A stretch of DNA of 64,000 nucleotides, taken from the NCBI RefSeq assembly GCF_019308355.1, contig NZ_JAAGKM010000008.1, positions 34,406 through 98,405 of the forward strand, written 5' to 3'. Origin of the DNA: Empedobacter falsenii (GTDB lineage Bacteria > Bacteroidota > Bacteroidia > Flavobacteriales > Weeksellaceae). The position numbers were made by a program, and so were the translations under genes. Under the pieces are notes generated by a model that saw nothing but the letters and a program-made list of their open reading frames with translations, made no database searches and had not been told where the DNA came from. Position 1 is the first letter of the stretch. Every line of letters begins with the position of its first letter. This document shows, one piece after another, positions 44,768-53,757 of the stretch.

Positions 44768-45925
44768 ATGTTTGATATTCATCAATTAGAGAAAGAATAT
44801 TCAACTTTCAGACAAGAAGGTTTTGATTCGAAATGGTTAAATTTTGAAGCTTTAAATCACTATTTTTCATTAAAATCAAGTCAAAAAGAGCAAATTGGAA
44901 CATCTTTTTTAGGAAATGAGATTTATAAATTAAGTTTCGGGAATGGAGAAAAACGTTTATTGATTTGGTCTCAAATGCACGGAAACGAATCTTCTGGAAC
45001 GCGTGCAATGTTTGATGTGATTAATTTTTTTGAACAAAAATCTGAATTAGCTCAAACCATTTTATCTCAATTGACAATTGATTTTATTCCGATGTTAAAT
45101 CCTGATGGTGCAAATGTCAATACACGTAGAAATGCGGTTGGAATTGATATTAATCGTGACTTTTTAGCAAAAGAATCAACAGAAATTCATGTTTTGTTGA
45201 ATCAAGTGGAGAAAGGAAATTATCAAACGTTATTCAATTTGCATGATCAGCGTACGATTTTCAATGTTGGACAAACAGCAAAACCTGCAACGCTTTCTTT
45301 TTTGGCGCCTTCTTACAATGTTGAAGAAGATGTAAACGAAGTTCGAGAAAAAACGATGGGAATTATTCAGGCAATGAATATTGAATTGCAAAAAGTAATT
45401 CCTGGTCATGTAGGTCGTTATACATCAGAGTTTTATCCGATGTCTACTGGGGATAATTTTACAAAAATGGATTATCCGTGCGTATTATTTGAAGCGGGAC
45501 ATTTTCCAAATGATTATCAACGTAATACAACAAGAAAATACAATGCATTGGCTATTTTAGCAGGATTGAATGCTTTAGCTACGCAAGATAACTTTCCGTT
45601 TGATGAATATTTAGCGATTCCTCAAAATGGACAAAAATATTTGGATGTTGTGATTCATAATGTTCAAATTCTGAATGGAGATAATTCTTCTATTGTTGAT
45701 TTGGGAATTTATTTTGAAGATGAATACAACGAAGAAAATAATTCGGTAGAGCAAATCGCAAAAATTATTGAAATTGGTGATTTGCGAAAATTTATTGGTC
45801 ATCTCGAAATTGATGCTGAAAAACAAGTTTATAAAGGAGCATCCAAAAATTATCCTTTATTGAATCAATTGGCGACTTTCGAAATTGGCTCAATTAAAGT
45901 TGAAAATGGGCAAATCATTTCATAA
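44768..45925 (+). CDS. M14 family zinc carboxypeptidase
   Basis: 385 residues from ATG 44768 (an alternative in-frame ATG is at 44750). M14 motifs: LIWSQMHGNESSGTRAMFD (His-x-x-Glu zinc ligands), FIPMLNPDGANVNTRRNAVGIDINRDF (substrate Arg region), FNLHDQRTIFNVG (third ligand His) and the probable catalytic Glu in VLFEAGHFPND. Probably cytoplasmic, since no signal peptide is visible. Substrate unknown. A hairpin repeat lies upstream. Confidence 0.88.
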   Translation: MFDIHQLEKEYSTFRQEGFDSKWLNFEALNHYFSLKSSQKEQIGTSFLGNEIYKLSFGNGEKRLLIWSQMHGNESSGTRAMFDVINFFEQKSELAQTILSQLTIDFIPMLNPDGANVNTRRNAVGIDINRDFLAKESTEIHVLLNQVEKGNYQTLFNLHDQRTIFNVGQTAKPATLSFLAPSYNVEEDVNEVREKTMGIIQAMNIELQKVIPGHVGRYTSEFYPMSTGDNFTKMDYPCVLFEAGHFPNDYQRNTTRKYNALAILAGLNALATQDNFPFDEYLAIPQNGQKYLDVVIHNVQILNGDNSSIVDLGIYFEDEYNEENNSVEQIAKIIEIGDLRKFIGHLEIDAEKQVYKGASKNYPLLNQLATFEIGSIKVENGQIIS

Positions 45926-45960
45926 TTATTTATACATTTAACCTATAAACTAAAAATACA

Positions 45961-46512
45961 ATGAAAAAAATATTAGCAATTGCACTTGTTGCAATGTTGG
46001 GATTTTCTACGCAATCGTTTGCTCAAAATAAAGTGTTGAATCGTACGATTACAGCTGAAAATGGGAAGAAAATGTTGACGGGAGAATTCAATAGAAAAGC
46101 TTTGGAAGAAGAAGATTTTAAAGAATGGTATCACCACGAATATGACACTTACGAAGTTGAGAAAAGTAAATTGAAAGGTTTAAAAGATTTACGTAACTAC
46201 CGTTTGGAAGTTTTTGTAGGAACTTGGTGTCCAGATTCTCGTCGTGAATTACCACGTTTGTACAAAATTTTAGATGATATTAAATTTCCTCAAAATCGTT
46301 TGAAAGTGATTGGTGTAAATCGTCAAAAGAAAAGTTTCAACGGAGAAGAAATCAATAAAAATGTGACTCACGTTCCGACAATTATCGTATATAATAATAA
46401 AAAAGAAGAAGTTGGTAGAATTGTAGAATCTCCAGTTTCGGGCTATCTAGAAGAAGATTTGGCACAGATTGTGAATGGTACGCCATTGACTCCAAATTAT
46501 GCAAATGAATAA
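45961..46512 (+). CDS. exported thioredoxin-like protein with CxxS active site
   Basis: 183 residues with a signal peptide (MKKILAIALVAMLGFSTQSFAQ). The thioredoxin-like core has FVGTWCPDSRRELPRLYKIL, VIGVNRQKK and the cis-Pro loop THVPTIIVYN. Only the first active-site cysteine is present (CPDS), so it cannot form the usual disulfide; isomerase-like or peroxiredoxin-like roles are possible. It overlaps the downstream DUF4230 gene by 14 bases, suggesting co-translation. Confidence 0.85.
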   Translation: MKKILAIALVAMLGFSTQSFAQNKVLNRTITAENGKKMLTGEFNRKALEEEDFKEWYHHEYDTYEVEKSKLKGLKDLRNYRLEVFVGTWCPDSRRELPRLYKILDDIKFPQNRLKVIGVNRQKKSFNGEEINKNVTHVPTIIVYNNKKEEVGRIVESPVSGYLEEDLAQIVNGTPLTPNYANE

Positions 46513-47122
46513 TTTAAAGAAAATAATTCTTGTTGTTGTAGCCTTTATTTTTGGTGTGATGATAACGTATTTCATCATGGATAAATTCAAATCTGAAAGC
46601 TATACCGAACAATCTCATGTGATTGCGTATCAAATCGAACGAATGAATAAAATGATTGTTGCAGAACAAACCTATTCAGATTTATACAATCACACGTCAA
46701 AAAAATCGTTGCCAGGTTTAACTGATATTTTTTCTGCGGATAAAAAGGTGACACTTTTGGTGAAAGCCAAAGCACAAGCAACGTATGATTTAAAAAAAAT
46801 GGATATTGAATTGGATTCGGTGAATAAAAAAATCATCATCAAATCTATTCCTCCAGTTGAAATCCAAGTATATCCAGATGTTAGTTTTTATGACATGGAT
46901 CAAAGTGTTTTCAATAAATTTAGTAAAGATGATTTGAACGGAATTAAGAAACGTGCTGTGGAGCATGTAGAAAAAACCGTTGATCAAACCAAACTAAAAC
47001 AAGAAGCACATCAACAATTAATTCAAAATCTTGGCGATTTGTATTTCCTTGCCAAAACCTACGGTTGGAAGATAGAGGATAAAACGAGTTACGCCAACGA
47101 ATTGAATAAATTATACGATTAA
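46499..47122 (+). CDS. DUF4230 domain-containing membrane-anchored protein
   Basis: 207 residues. One N-terminal TM helix (KKIILVVVAFIFGVMITYFIM) anchors a periplasmic DUF4230 domain (IVAEQTYSDLY, LLVKAKAQATYDLKKMDIEL, KIIIKSIPPVEIQV). The TM-then-beta-rich layout with the KSIPPVE motif is characteristic. Function unknown. Starts inside the thioredoxin-like gene; a second ATG at 46505 gives an 8-base overlap. Confidence 0.85.
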   Translation: MQMNNLKKIILVVVAFIFGVMITYFIMDKFKSESYTEQSHVIAYQIERMNKMIVAEQTYSDLYNHTSKKSLPGLTDIFSADKKVTLLVKAKAQATYDLKKMDIELDSVNKKIIIKSIPPVEIQVYPDVSFYDMDQSVFNKFSKDDLNGIKKRAVEHVEKTVDQTKLKQEAHQQLIQNLGDLYFLAKTYGWKIEDKTSYANELNKLYD

Positions 47123-47130
47123 TAAATAAT

Positions 47131-47164
47131 TAAAAACCTGTTCCGATAGAATAGGTTTTTTTTC
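47131..47164 (+). terminator. weak intrinsic terminator
   Basis: Short stem AAAACCT/AGGTTTT with an inner loop that pairs partly (GTTC/GAAT), followed by T8, after the DUF4230 gene. Confidence 0.55.
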
Positions 47165-47243
47165 GCTGAATAAAGAAATGAAGTGTTTCTTTCTTTAGAA
47201 TTAAAATTGAAAATAGTATTTTCGCTTAATATTAAAAATAAAA

Positions 47244-48284
47244 ATGAATTGGCGTAGATTTTTACTTCCATTTTCTGGTTTATATTGGATTGGAACTTCG
47301 GTTCGAAATCTGTTTTACAATATAGGAATGATGCGTTCATCATCATTCAAAATTCCAATTATTAATGTTGGAAATCTGTCTGTTGGCGGAACGGGAAAGT
47401 CACCTCATATTATGTATTTAATTGATTTGTTGAAAGACGAAAAATTAATTGCAACATTGAGTAGAGGATATGGACGAAAAACAAAAGGTTTTTTGATTGC
47501 AAATTATTCATCCAAAGTTTATGATATTGGAGACGAACCAATGCAGTTTTTTCAAAGTTTCAAGAACAGAATTTTGATTGCAGTTTGCGAAGATAGAGCT
47601 TTTGGTGCGCAAAAATTAATTGACCATTACAATGCAGATGCAATTTTGTTGGATGATGCGTATCAACATCGTGGAATAAAAGCTGGTTTCAATATTTTGT
47701 TGACTGATTACAATAATCCATATTACAAAGATTTTTTATTGCCAGCAGGTGATTTGAGAGAGAGTAGAAGTGGAGTTCGTCGTGCAGATATTATTATTGT
47801 AACGAAATGTCCAGACAGAATTTCGGAAGAAAAACACAAAGAAATTTCGAAAAAGATTAACTTAAAATCTCATCAGCAATTATTTTTTTCGAAAATTGTT
47901 TATGATAACAAATTGATTGGGAAATTGGATAATGTTGAGAAATCGACTTGGAAAAATCTGAATGTTATTTTAGTTACAGGAATTGCTAAAACAGATGGTT
48001 TGGTAAAATTTGCGGAAGAAAACTTTGCAAATGTCTTGCATTTAGAATATCCAGATCATCATAATTTTAGTCAATCAGAAATTGAGTATATTTACAAACG
48101 ATACGAAGATACGGAAGGTAGAAAGCGTTTTGATAAAATTATCATGACAACAGAGAAAGATTATATGCGTTTGATGGAAGAATCCATGATAAAGGACGAT
48201 TTATACTACATTCCGATTAGTATCGATATTAACGATAAAGAAAAATTTAATCAAACTATTTTAGAGTATGTTGGACAGAATTAA
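47244..48284 (+). CDS. lpxK: tetraacyldisaccharide 4'-kinase
   Basis: Phosphorylates the 4' position of tetraacyldisaccharide-1-phosphate in lipid A synthesis; inner-membrane associated. 346 residues. The P-loop NVGNLSVGGTGKSPHIM near the N-terminus and the downstream LSRGYGRKTKGF, VCEDRAFGAQKLIDH, LLDDAYQHRGI and LLPAGDLRESRSGVRRADI blocks are the LpxK signatures. Ends inside the punA start (17-base overlap). Marks the organism as an LPS-bearing Gram-negative. Confidence 0.95.
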   Translation: MNWRRFLLPFSGLYWIGTSVRNLFYNIGMMRSSSFKIPIINVGNLSVGGTGKSPHIMYLIDLLKDEKLIATLSRGYGRKTKGFLIANYSSKVYDIGDEPMQFFQSFKNRILIAVCEDRAFGAQKLIDHYNADAILLDDAYQHRGIKAGFNILLTDYNNPYYKDFLLPAGDLRESRSGVRRADIIIVTKCPDRISEEKHKEISKKINLKSHQQLFFSKIVYDNKLIGKLDNVEKSTWKNLNVILVTGIAKTDGLVKFAEENFANVLHLEYPDHHNFSQSEIEYIYKRYEDTEGRKRFDKIIMTTEKDYMRLMEESMIKDDLYYIPISIDINDKEKFNQTILEYVGQN

Positions 48285-49080
48285 TGAGGCTGTAAAGTAC
48301 ATCAATAATTTATTGCCAGATCAACCAGAATTTGTAATTGTGTTAGGGTCTGGATTAGGAAAATTAGAAGATGAAGTAGAAAATAAAGTTGTTATTAGCT
48401 ACAAAGATATACCAAACTTTCCTCAAGTAACAGTAGAAGGGCACAAAGGTCATTTAGTATACGGAACTATTTTAGGTAAAAAAGTTTTGATGATGGCTGG
48501 TCGTTTCCATTATTATGAAGGATATTCGATGGAAGAAGTAACGTTCCCAATGCGTGTATTTAACGGATTAGGAATTAAGAAAGTTGTTTTATCGAATGCT
48601 TCTGGAGGTGTTAATCCAAATTTCCAAGTTGGAGATATTTTATTGGTAAAAGATCATATTAATATGATGCCAGAACATCCTTTACGCGGAAAAAATATTG
48701 ACGAATTAGGACCTCGTTTTGTGGATATGTCTAAAGCATATGACAGAGAAATGTTGAATGAAGCTGCAGAATTTGCAAAAGCAAATGATATCCTGGTTCA
48801 TCAAGGAGTTTATGTAGGATTACAAGGACCAACTTTCGAAACGCCATCTGAATACGGATTGGTTCGTTTTATTGGAGGAGATTGTGTTGGTATGAGTACA
48901 GTTCCTGAAGTTATTGTTGCTCGTCACATGGATATGCGCGTTTTTTGTTTATCTATTATTACAGATTTAGGTGGACCAGAAATTTCATTCGATGTTTCGC
49001 ACGAAGATGTATTAAATGCAGCGAATACAGCAATGCCAAATGTAATTCGCGTGGTAAAAAGCGTAATCGAGAATTGTTAA
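48268..49080 (+). CDS. punA: purine nucleoside phosphorylase
   Basis: 270-residue PNP of the trimeric family, splitting purine nucleosides with phosphate to base and ribose-1-phosphate. FVIVLGSGLGKLEDEV, FPQVTVEGHKGHLVYG (phosphate site), MAGRFHYYEGYSMEEVTFPM, SNASGGVNPNFQVGD and DCVGMSTVPEVIVARHMDM follow in order. It overlaps lpxK by 17 bases, so both are on one transcript. Confidence 0.95.
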   Translation: MLDRINEAVKYINNLLPDQPEFVIVLGSGLGKLEDEVENKVVISYKDIPNFPQVTVEGHKGHLVYGTILGKKVLMMAGRFHYYEGYSMEEVTFPMRVFNGLGIKKVVLSNASGGVNPNFQVGDILLVKDHINMMPEHPLRGKNIDELGPRFVDMSKAYDREMLNEAAEFAKANDILVHQGVYVGLQGPTFETPSEYGLVRFIGGDCVGMSTVPEVIVARHMDMRVFCLSIITDLGGPEISFDVSHEDVLNAANTAMPNVIRVVKSVIENC

Positions 49081-49106
49081 TTTTTGATATTACTTAGATA
49101 AATTAA

Positions 49107-49138
49107 TAAGCCAACTGAAAAGTTGGTTTTTTTTTTAT
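49107..49138 (+). terminator. intrinsic terminator of lpxK-punA
   Basis: Stem CCAACT/AGTTGG with loop GAAA and a T10 tail. Confidence 0.82.
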
Positions 49139-49505
49139 TTTAAAGTATTTATAAAAGCTACTATTTATTGAAAATCAAAATTTTATAAATATTGTTGAAA
49201 AAGAGTAGTAATTATTTTGTAACGGTTCTTATTGCTTAGTATTTCAATCTATTTCCGATAACTCTAATGCTAATATACAAAAATTAGGATATGATTTAAG
49301 TTATAATAATGTTTTTAAAAATCTAAAATATTAGTTTTTTTTACTTAAAAAATATTACAATTTATAATTAGCTCGTTTATAACGTTGTTTGCCGTTCCTC
49401 GTTTTACCATATTTTATTAATTTATTAGAACATACTTTTGTTTGATAAACAATGGTAAAAGTTGATTTTGTCATATCTTATTAAAGATAAATTATATTGA
49501 AGATT
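49139..49505. other. gene-free AT-rich gap with possible gene remnant
   Basis: A 367-base stretch between the punA terminator and the dinB stop without a complete gene. A plus-strand frame at 49212-49334 (41 codons including the stop, no ATG) reads like coding sequence (VFQSISDNSNANIQKLGYD...), perhaps the 3' end of a lost gene. The rest holds a TTTTACCAT/ATGGTAAAA inverted pair (about 49403 and 49452) and a TTGTTT/AAACAA pair; no feature can be named. Confidence 0.3.
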
Positions 49506-50585
49506 TTATATAGTTTCTCTAAATGGAATTTCTAGTTGAGTTCCGAATTTTTTTTGATTATTGGATAAATTAGAGATAGCAACACCTAATAGTCGAACTG
49601 GTTTTTCTAAGGAGTAACCTTCACTTAATAAATCATAACAAATAAGATCAAAAAGTTCTCTATTTTTAACTGGAAATGATGCTGATTTACTTTTTGTAGT
49701 TACCGAAAAATCATTGTGTTTTATTTTTACAGTAATTGTTCTTCCGTAAATTGATGTTTTTAAGGAAAAGTTCCAAACATCTTCCATTAGTGGAAATAAA
49801 GCGATTTGCATTTCTTCTAATGTTTCTAAATCTTTGCTAAAAGTTGTTTCTGAACCAGATGATTTTCGCAATCGAGTTGGGTTGACCTCTCTAAAATCTA
49901 ATCCTCTAACAATATTGTAATAGTATTTACCAGATTTTCCGAATTCGCGTAAGAGTTTTTCTAATTCTAGGTTCTTCAAGTCCAAACCTGTATGAATACC
50001 CATCATTTGCATACGTTCGGCAGTTACTTTTCCAATTCCATGAAATTTTTTGATTGGTAATTGATCAATAAAACTTTCAGACATTTTAGGTGTAATAACA
50101 TAAAGTCCATCAGGTTTGTTATAGTCCGAAGCAATTTTAGCTAAAAATTTATTGAACGAAACACCTGCTGAAGCAGTCAAATTTGTTCGTTCTTTTATTT
50201 TTTGTTTGATTTCGTTTGCTATATCCGTTGCAATTTCGATGTTTTTATGGTTAATTGTTACATCCAAAAAAGCTTCATCCAAAGATAAAGGTTCGACCAA
50301 ATCAGTATATTCAAGAAATATTTCACGAATTTGATTCGAAACTTCTTTATAAACTTGAAATCGAGGTTTTACAAATATTAATTGCGGACATTTGCGCTTT
50401 GCAACAACAGAGGACATTGCAGAGCCAACTCCATATTTTCTAGCTTCGTAACTAGCGGTAGCAATCACACCTCGCTCTTCATTTCCGCCAACAGCAATGC
50501 ATTTTCCTCTTAATTCGGGAAAATCTCGTTGTTCAACAGAAGCAAAAAAAGCGTCCATATCGATGTGAATAATCTTACGCTGCAT
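49506..50585 (-). CDS. dinB: DNA polymerase IV (Y-family)
   Basis: Translesion polymerase of 359 residues. Catalytic motifs: IIHIDMDAFFASVEQRD at the N-terminus and LSLDEAFLDVT in the palm (Asp-Glu). Further SASVGVSFNKFLAKIASDYNKP-type finger region and a thumb HhH region (PIKKFHGIGKVTAERMQMMG). C-terminal little-finger domain present; the last residues QLEIPF resemble a beta-clamp-binding motif. No LexA-type operator was found upstream. The KefB gene lies 18 bases upstream and may be in the same transcript. Confidence 0.95.
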   Translation of the reverse strand: MQRKIIHIDMDAFFASVEQRDFPELRGKCIAVGGNEERGVIATASYEARKYGVGSAMSSVVAKRKCPQLIFVKPRFQVYKEVSNQIREIFLEYTDLVEPLSLDEAFLDVTINHKNIEIATDIANEIKQKIKERTNLTASAGVSFNKFLAKIASDYNKPDGLYVITPKMSESFIDQLPIKKFHGIGKVTAERMQMMGIHTGLDLKNLELEKLLREFGKSGKYYYNIVRGLDFREVNPTRLRKSSGSETTFSKDLETLEEMQIALFPLMEDVWNFSLKTSIYGRTITVKIKHNDFSVTTKSKSASFPVKNRELFDLICYDLLSEGYSLEKPVRLLGVAISNLSNNQKKFGTQLEIPFRETI

Positions 50586-50603
50586 TTTGCAAAATTACTC
50601 GCT

Positions 50604-52871
50604 TTATTTTAAATGATACTCCTGAATAAAGTTTTTTAAGTTTTTCTTATCGGCAACAATTGTCAAATAATCGCCCAATTCAATGGGTACATTTCGATCA
50701 GGATTGTGAATCATTTTTCCATCGCGCTCTATCGAAACCACAATTCCTTTTGCCGTATCTTTTACCCAACCGATCGATTTATGTTCCAAAACACAAAAAT
50801 CATTCGGAATAACTACTTTATCTAACGTAAAATTATCTGTATTTTTAAGATCTGTATTTTCTGGAGGAGTTTCGCCAATAATTTGCAAATATTTCTCAAA
50901 TCGTTGAATATGTTCATCCGTTCCAATGATTCCAATTTTATCGAAAGGATATAAAACAGATTCAGAATTTGGAGTCTGAATAATTCGATCGCCACGTTTG
51001 ATATACGCAATATTTATCTGAAATTTTGTTCGCCAATCCAATTCTCCTAAAGGAACACCAATAAAATTGGCATTTTGAGGAACAATCATATCAGAAATAT
51101 GCGTGTTATCCCAAGTATATTGAAATTTATCTTGTTTCTTTTTCTCTTCAATTTTTTTAGTTAGAATTTCACGTTCATTTAAATTATAGATAAATTTTGT
51201 TTGAATATAATTGTAAAATTGATTGAAATATTTCGAAAGAAAATACATAGTAATCAATAATCCAATAACCAAAATAATTGAGGCAATTGTGCTTGAAAAA
51301 AATTGGTTATAAATAAAAATTACAGCAACAACAACTAAAGTTAAACGTATAGAAATAATTGCAATAATTGGTGCACGATTGTAATTAGATTCATCCCAAA
51401 ACTCTCGGATAATTTCTCTTTTTGGACGATTTCCAATAATTGCCCAAATAAATGGAATACACAATACAAATGTCAATGTAAGGCTGACCAAACTTGCGCC
51501 AAAATAGGTAAACCAATCGGTTAATAAGAATAAAACGTAGCTTTTTATGATTAATGTGATTGCGATAATGATTATTCCATTGATGAAAATTGTTGAAACC
51601 GTTTGTTTGATGATTTTATTCCATTTATTTTCGTTTTGAATATGTTGTGTATCAGATGAATAATTTTCAACACCTTGAATGAATTTTTGCGGAAGAATTT
51701 TTTCCAATAAAGTATAAACTTTGTCAGATGATTTTATTAAATAAGGTGTTGTAAATGTTGTAATTGCCGAAACACCAACTGCAACAGGAAATAAGAAGTC
51801 GCTTGTTACACCAAGAGAAAGTCCTAAACCAGCAACGATGAAAGCAAATTCACCAATTTGTGCCATGCTCATTCCTACTTGTACAGATTGTTTTAGCGGT
51901 TGTCCTGAAATTATAGCACCTAAAGTGGTAAAAATTAACTTTCCGAAAATCGTCAACAAGGTCACAATCAAAATTGCCCATTTGTGTTCGTACATCGAAA
52001 CGGGATCAATCATCATTCCAATAGAAATAAAGAAAATTGTTGCGAATAGATTTTTTACAGATTGAAAATTATGTTCGATTTTTTCTGCATAAACAGTTTC
52101 AGCGAGAATAGAACCCATTACAAATGCACCTAATTCTATTGAAAAACCTACGCTATCAGCAATGTAAACCATTCCAAGACATAACCCAATTGAGATAATT
52201 AGTAAAGTTTCATCATCTAAATAATTCTTAATTGAACGTAGAAAAGTTGGAATAATAAAGATTCCTCCAATAAACCAAACCGCTAAAAAGAAACCTAATT
52301 TAACGAAAGAATTAATCATTTCTGCTCCGTTAAAATGCTGGCTAACAGCCATTGTAGAAAGCATAACCATCAATAAAATGACCACAATATCTTCTACAAT
52401 TAAAATTCCGAAAACGACATTCGCGAATTTTTTTCGTTTTAAACCTAATTCATCAAACGCCCTAATAATAATGGTTGTAGAAGAACTGGCTAATAAACCG
52501 CCGAGGAAAATACTGTCCATTGTAGACCAATTCATAAATCGACCAACAAAATAACCAACGGTTACAATACAAATAATTTCGACAATTGCAGTGATGGAGG
52601 CAGAGCCACCAACATTGAGTAATTTTTTGAAACTAAATTCGAGACCAAGACTAAAAAGCAAAAATATAACACCAATTTTCGCCCAAATCTCCACATTATG
52701 TTCTTCTGCAACTGTGGGAATATATTCGAAATGCGGTCCAACCAAAAAACCAGCAATAATATAACCTAAAACAAGAGGTTGGTTGATACGTTTGAAAATA
52801 AGCGTCGTCACAGCGCCTACACATAGAATTAATCCAAGATCGGTAATAAGTTTTGGCAGGTGTTCTTCCAT
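50604..52871 (-). CDS. CPA2 family cation:proton antiporter (KefB-like) with RCK_C domains
   Basis: 755 residues. An N-terminal Na+/H+ exchanger domain of about twelve TM helices (LGLILCVGAVTTLIFKRI, LGYIIAGFLVGPHF, SASITAIVEIICIVTVGYFVG, GLLASSSTTIIIRAFDEL), then a second membrane-rich section (residues about 415-560), and two tandem C-terminal RCK_C (TrkA-C) domains (DKIGIIGTDEHIQRFEKYL, GDYLTIVADKKNLKNFIQE). No RCK_N/NAD-binding domain is evident. Expected role: K+ or Na+ exchange for protons. Upstream of dinB with 18 bases between. Confidence 0.9.
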   Translation of the reverse strand: MEEHLPKLITDLGLILCVGAVTTLIFKRINQPLVLGYIIAGFLVGPHFEYIPTVAEEHNVEIWAKIGVIFLLFSLGLEFSFKKLLNVGGSASITAIVEIICIVTVGYFVGRFMNWSTMDSIFLGGLLASSSTTIIIRAFDELGLKRKKFANVVFGILIVEDIVVILLMVMLSTMAVSQHFNGAEMINSFVKLGFFLAVWFIGGIFIIPTFLRSIKNYLDDETLLIISIGLCLGMVYIADSVGFSIELGAFVMGSILAETVYAEKIEHNFQSVKNLFATIFFISIGMMIDPVSMYEHKWAILIVTLLTIFGKLIFTTLGAIISGQPLKQSVQVGMSMAQIGEFAFIVAGLGLSLGVTSDFLFPVAVGVSAITTFTTPYLIKSSDKVYTLLEKILPQKFIQGVENYSSDTQHIQNENKWNKIIKQTVSTIFINGIIIIAITLIIKSYVLFLLTDWFTYFGASLVSLTLTFVLCIPFIWAIIGNRPKREIIREFWDESNYNRAPIIAIISIRLTLVVVAVIFIYNQFFSSTIASIILVIGLLITMYFLSKYFNQFYNYIQTKFIYNLNEREILTKKIEEKKKQDKFQYTWDNTHISDMIVPQNANFIGVPLGELDWRTKFQINIAYIKRGDRIIQTPNSESVLYPFDKIGIIGTDEHIQRFEKYLQIIGETPPENTDLKNTDNFTLDKVVIPNDFCVLEHKSIGWVKDTAKGIVVSIERDGKMIHNPDRNVPIELGDYLTIVADKKNLKNFIQEYHLK

Positions 52872-52956
52872 AAATTGCGTTTATTTTTTACTAATTTAAT
52901 GTTTTTTAATGGATAAAATACTGCTTAATATTCGATTAAATTTTAATTTCTCATAA

Positions 52957-52996
52957 TAAAAAACTCACTAATTTATCTGAATTAGTGAGTTTGTAT
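52957..52996 (-). terminator. intrinsic terminator of the methyltransferase gene
   Basis: Stem AAACTCACTAAT/ATTAGTGAGTTT with an 8-base loop; the minus strand then has a T-rich run. It separates the ypdA-like/methyltransferase pair from the antiporter. Confidence 0.8.
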
Positions 52997-53013
52997 TTAA
53001 TAGTATGAATTTT

Positions 53014-53718
53014 TTATAATGATATTTTTGCTAAATAAGAATCTCCTTCGGTTTTTATTTTTGTACATTTTAGTTTATGATATTCGCACGCATTTTTTAA
53101 CGTATCAAAATCCAAATACAACCATTGAATAGGTTCTTCTTGCTCGCCTTTATAATGAACCGTAAAATCTAATTCACCATAGTAATTTCCATTACTCGGA
53201 ATCCATTTTCCACCATCTTCGTCTTCATCAAACATATAAATAATGTCGGTTCCATCAATCAAAACTTGACCATTCTCGGTTAATAAATTTTTGATTTTAT
53301 CCAAGAAAACATTAATTAAAACTAAATTCTGAAAAATTCCAGTTCCGTTCATCAAAAATAGAATCGTATCAAATTTCTCAGCTTCATTGATTTCAAGGAA
53401 ATTCTGAACTTTTGCATTTTTAATTCCTCTCAACAAACAAGCTTCAATCGCTTTTGGAGAAATATCAATCGCTAAAACATCTGAACTTTTTTCTTGCAAA
53501 TAAAGTGAATGAGAACCTGCTCCACAACCAACATCCAATATTTTTCCTTTTGACAAATCAAGTGCTTTTTGCTCTAGAGGAGGCATGTCATCATACTCTC
53601 GAAAAAGATAATCAATTGGCATCACATCTAACTCTGAAATTGATGTTTCGGTATAGAGATCTTCGGGCGAATGATTGGTTTGATAATCTAAAATTGCCTG
53701 TCCGAAAAGGTCTTTCAT
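53014..53718 (-). CDS. class I SAM-dependent methyltransferase
   Basis: 234 residues. Motif I GKILDVGCGAGSHSLYL binds S-adenosylmethionine; DVLAIDISPKAIEACLL follows as motif II/III. A downstream VLIDGTDIIYMFDEDE region completes a Rossmann-like fold. Substrate not identifiable. The 5' neighbour, 39 bases away, is the YpdA-type reductase; the two may share a transcript. Confidence 0.87.
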   Translation of the reverse strand: MKDLFGQAILDYQTNHSPEDLYTETSISELDVMPIDYLFREYDDMPPLEQKALDLSKGKILDVGCGAGSHSLYLQEKSSDVLAIDISPKAIEACLLRGIKNAKVQNFLEINEAEKFDTILFLMNGTGIFQNLVLINVFLDKIKNLLTENGQVLIDGTDIIYMFDEDEDGGKWIPSNGNYYGELDFTVHYKGEQEEPIQWLYLDFDTLKNACEYHKLKCTKIKTEGDSYLAKISL

Positions 53719-53757
53719 GTTATTTTTATTTTTATTTTCTGATTAATACAGAAACTT

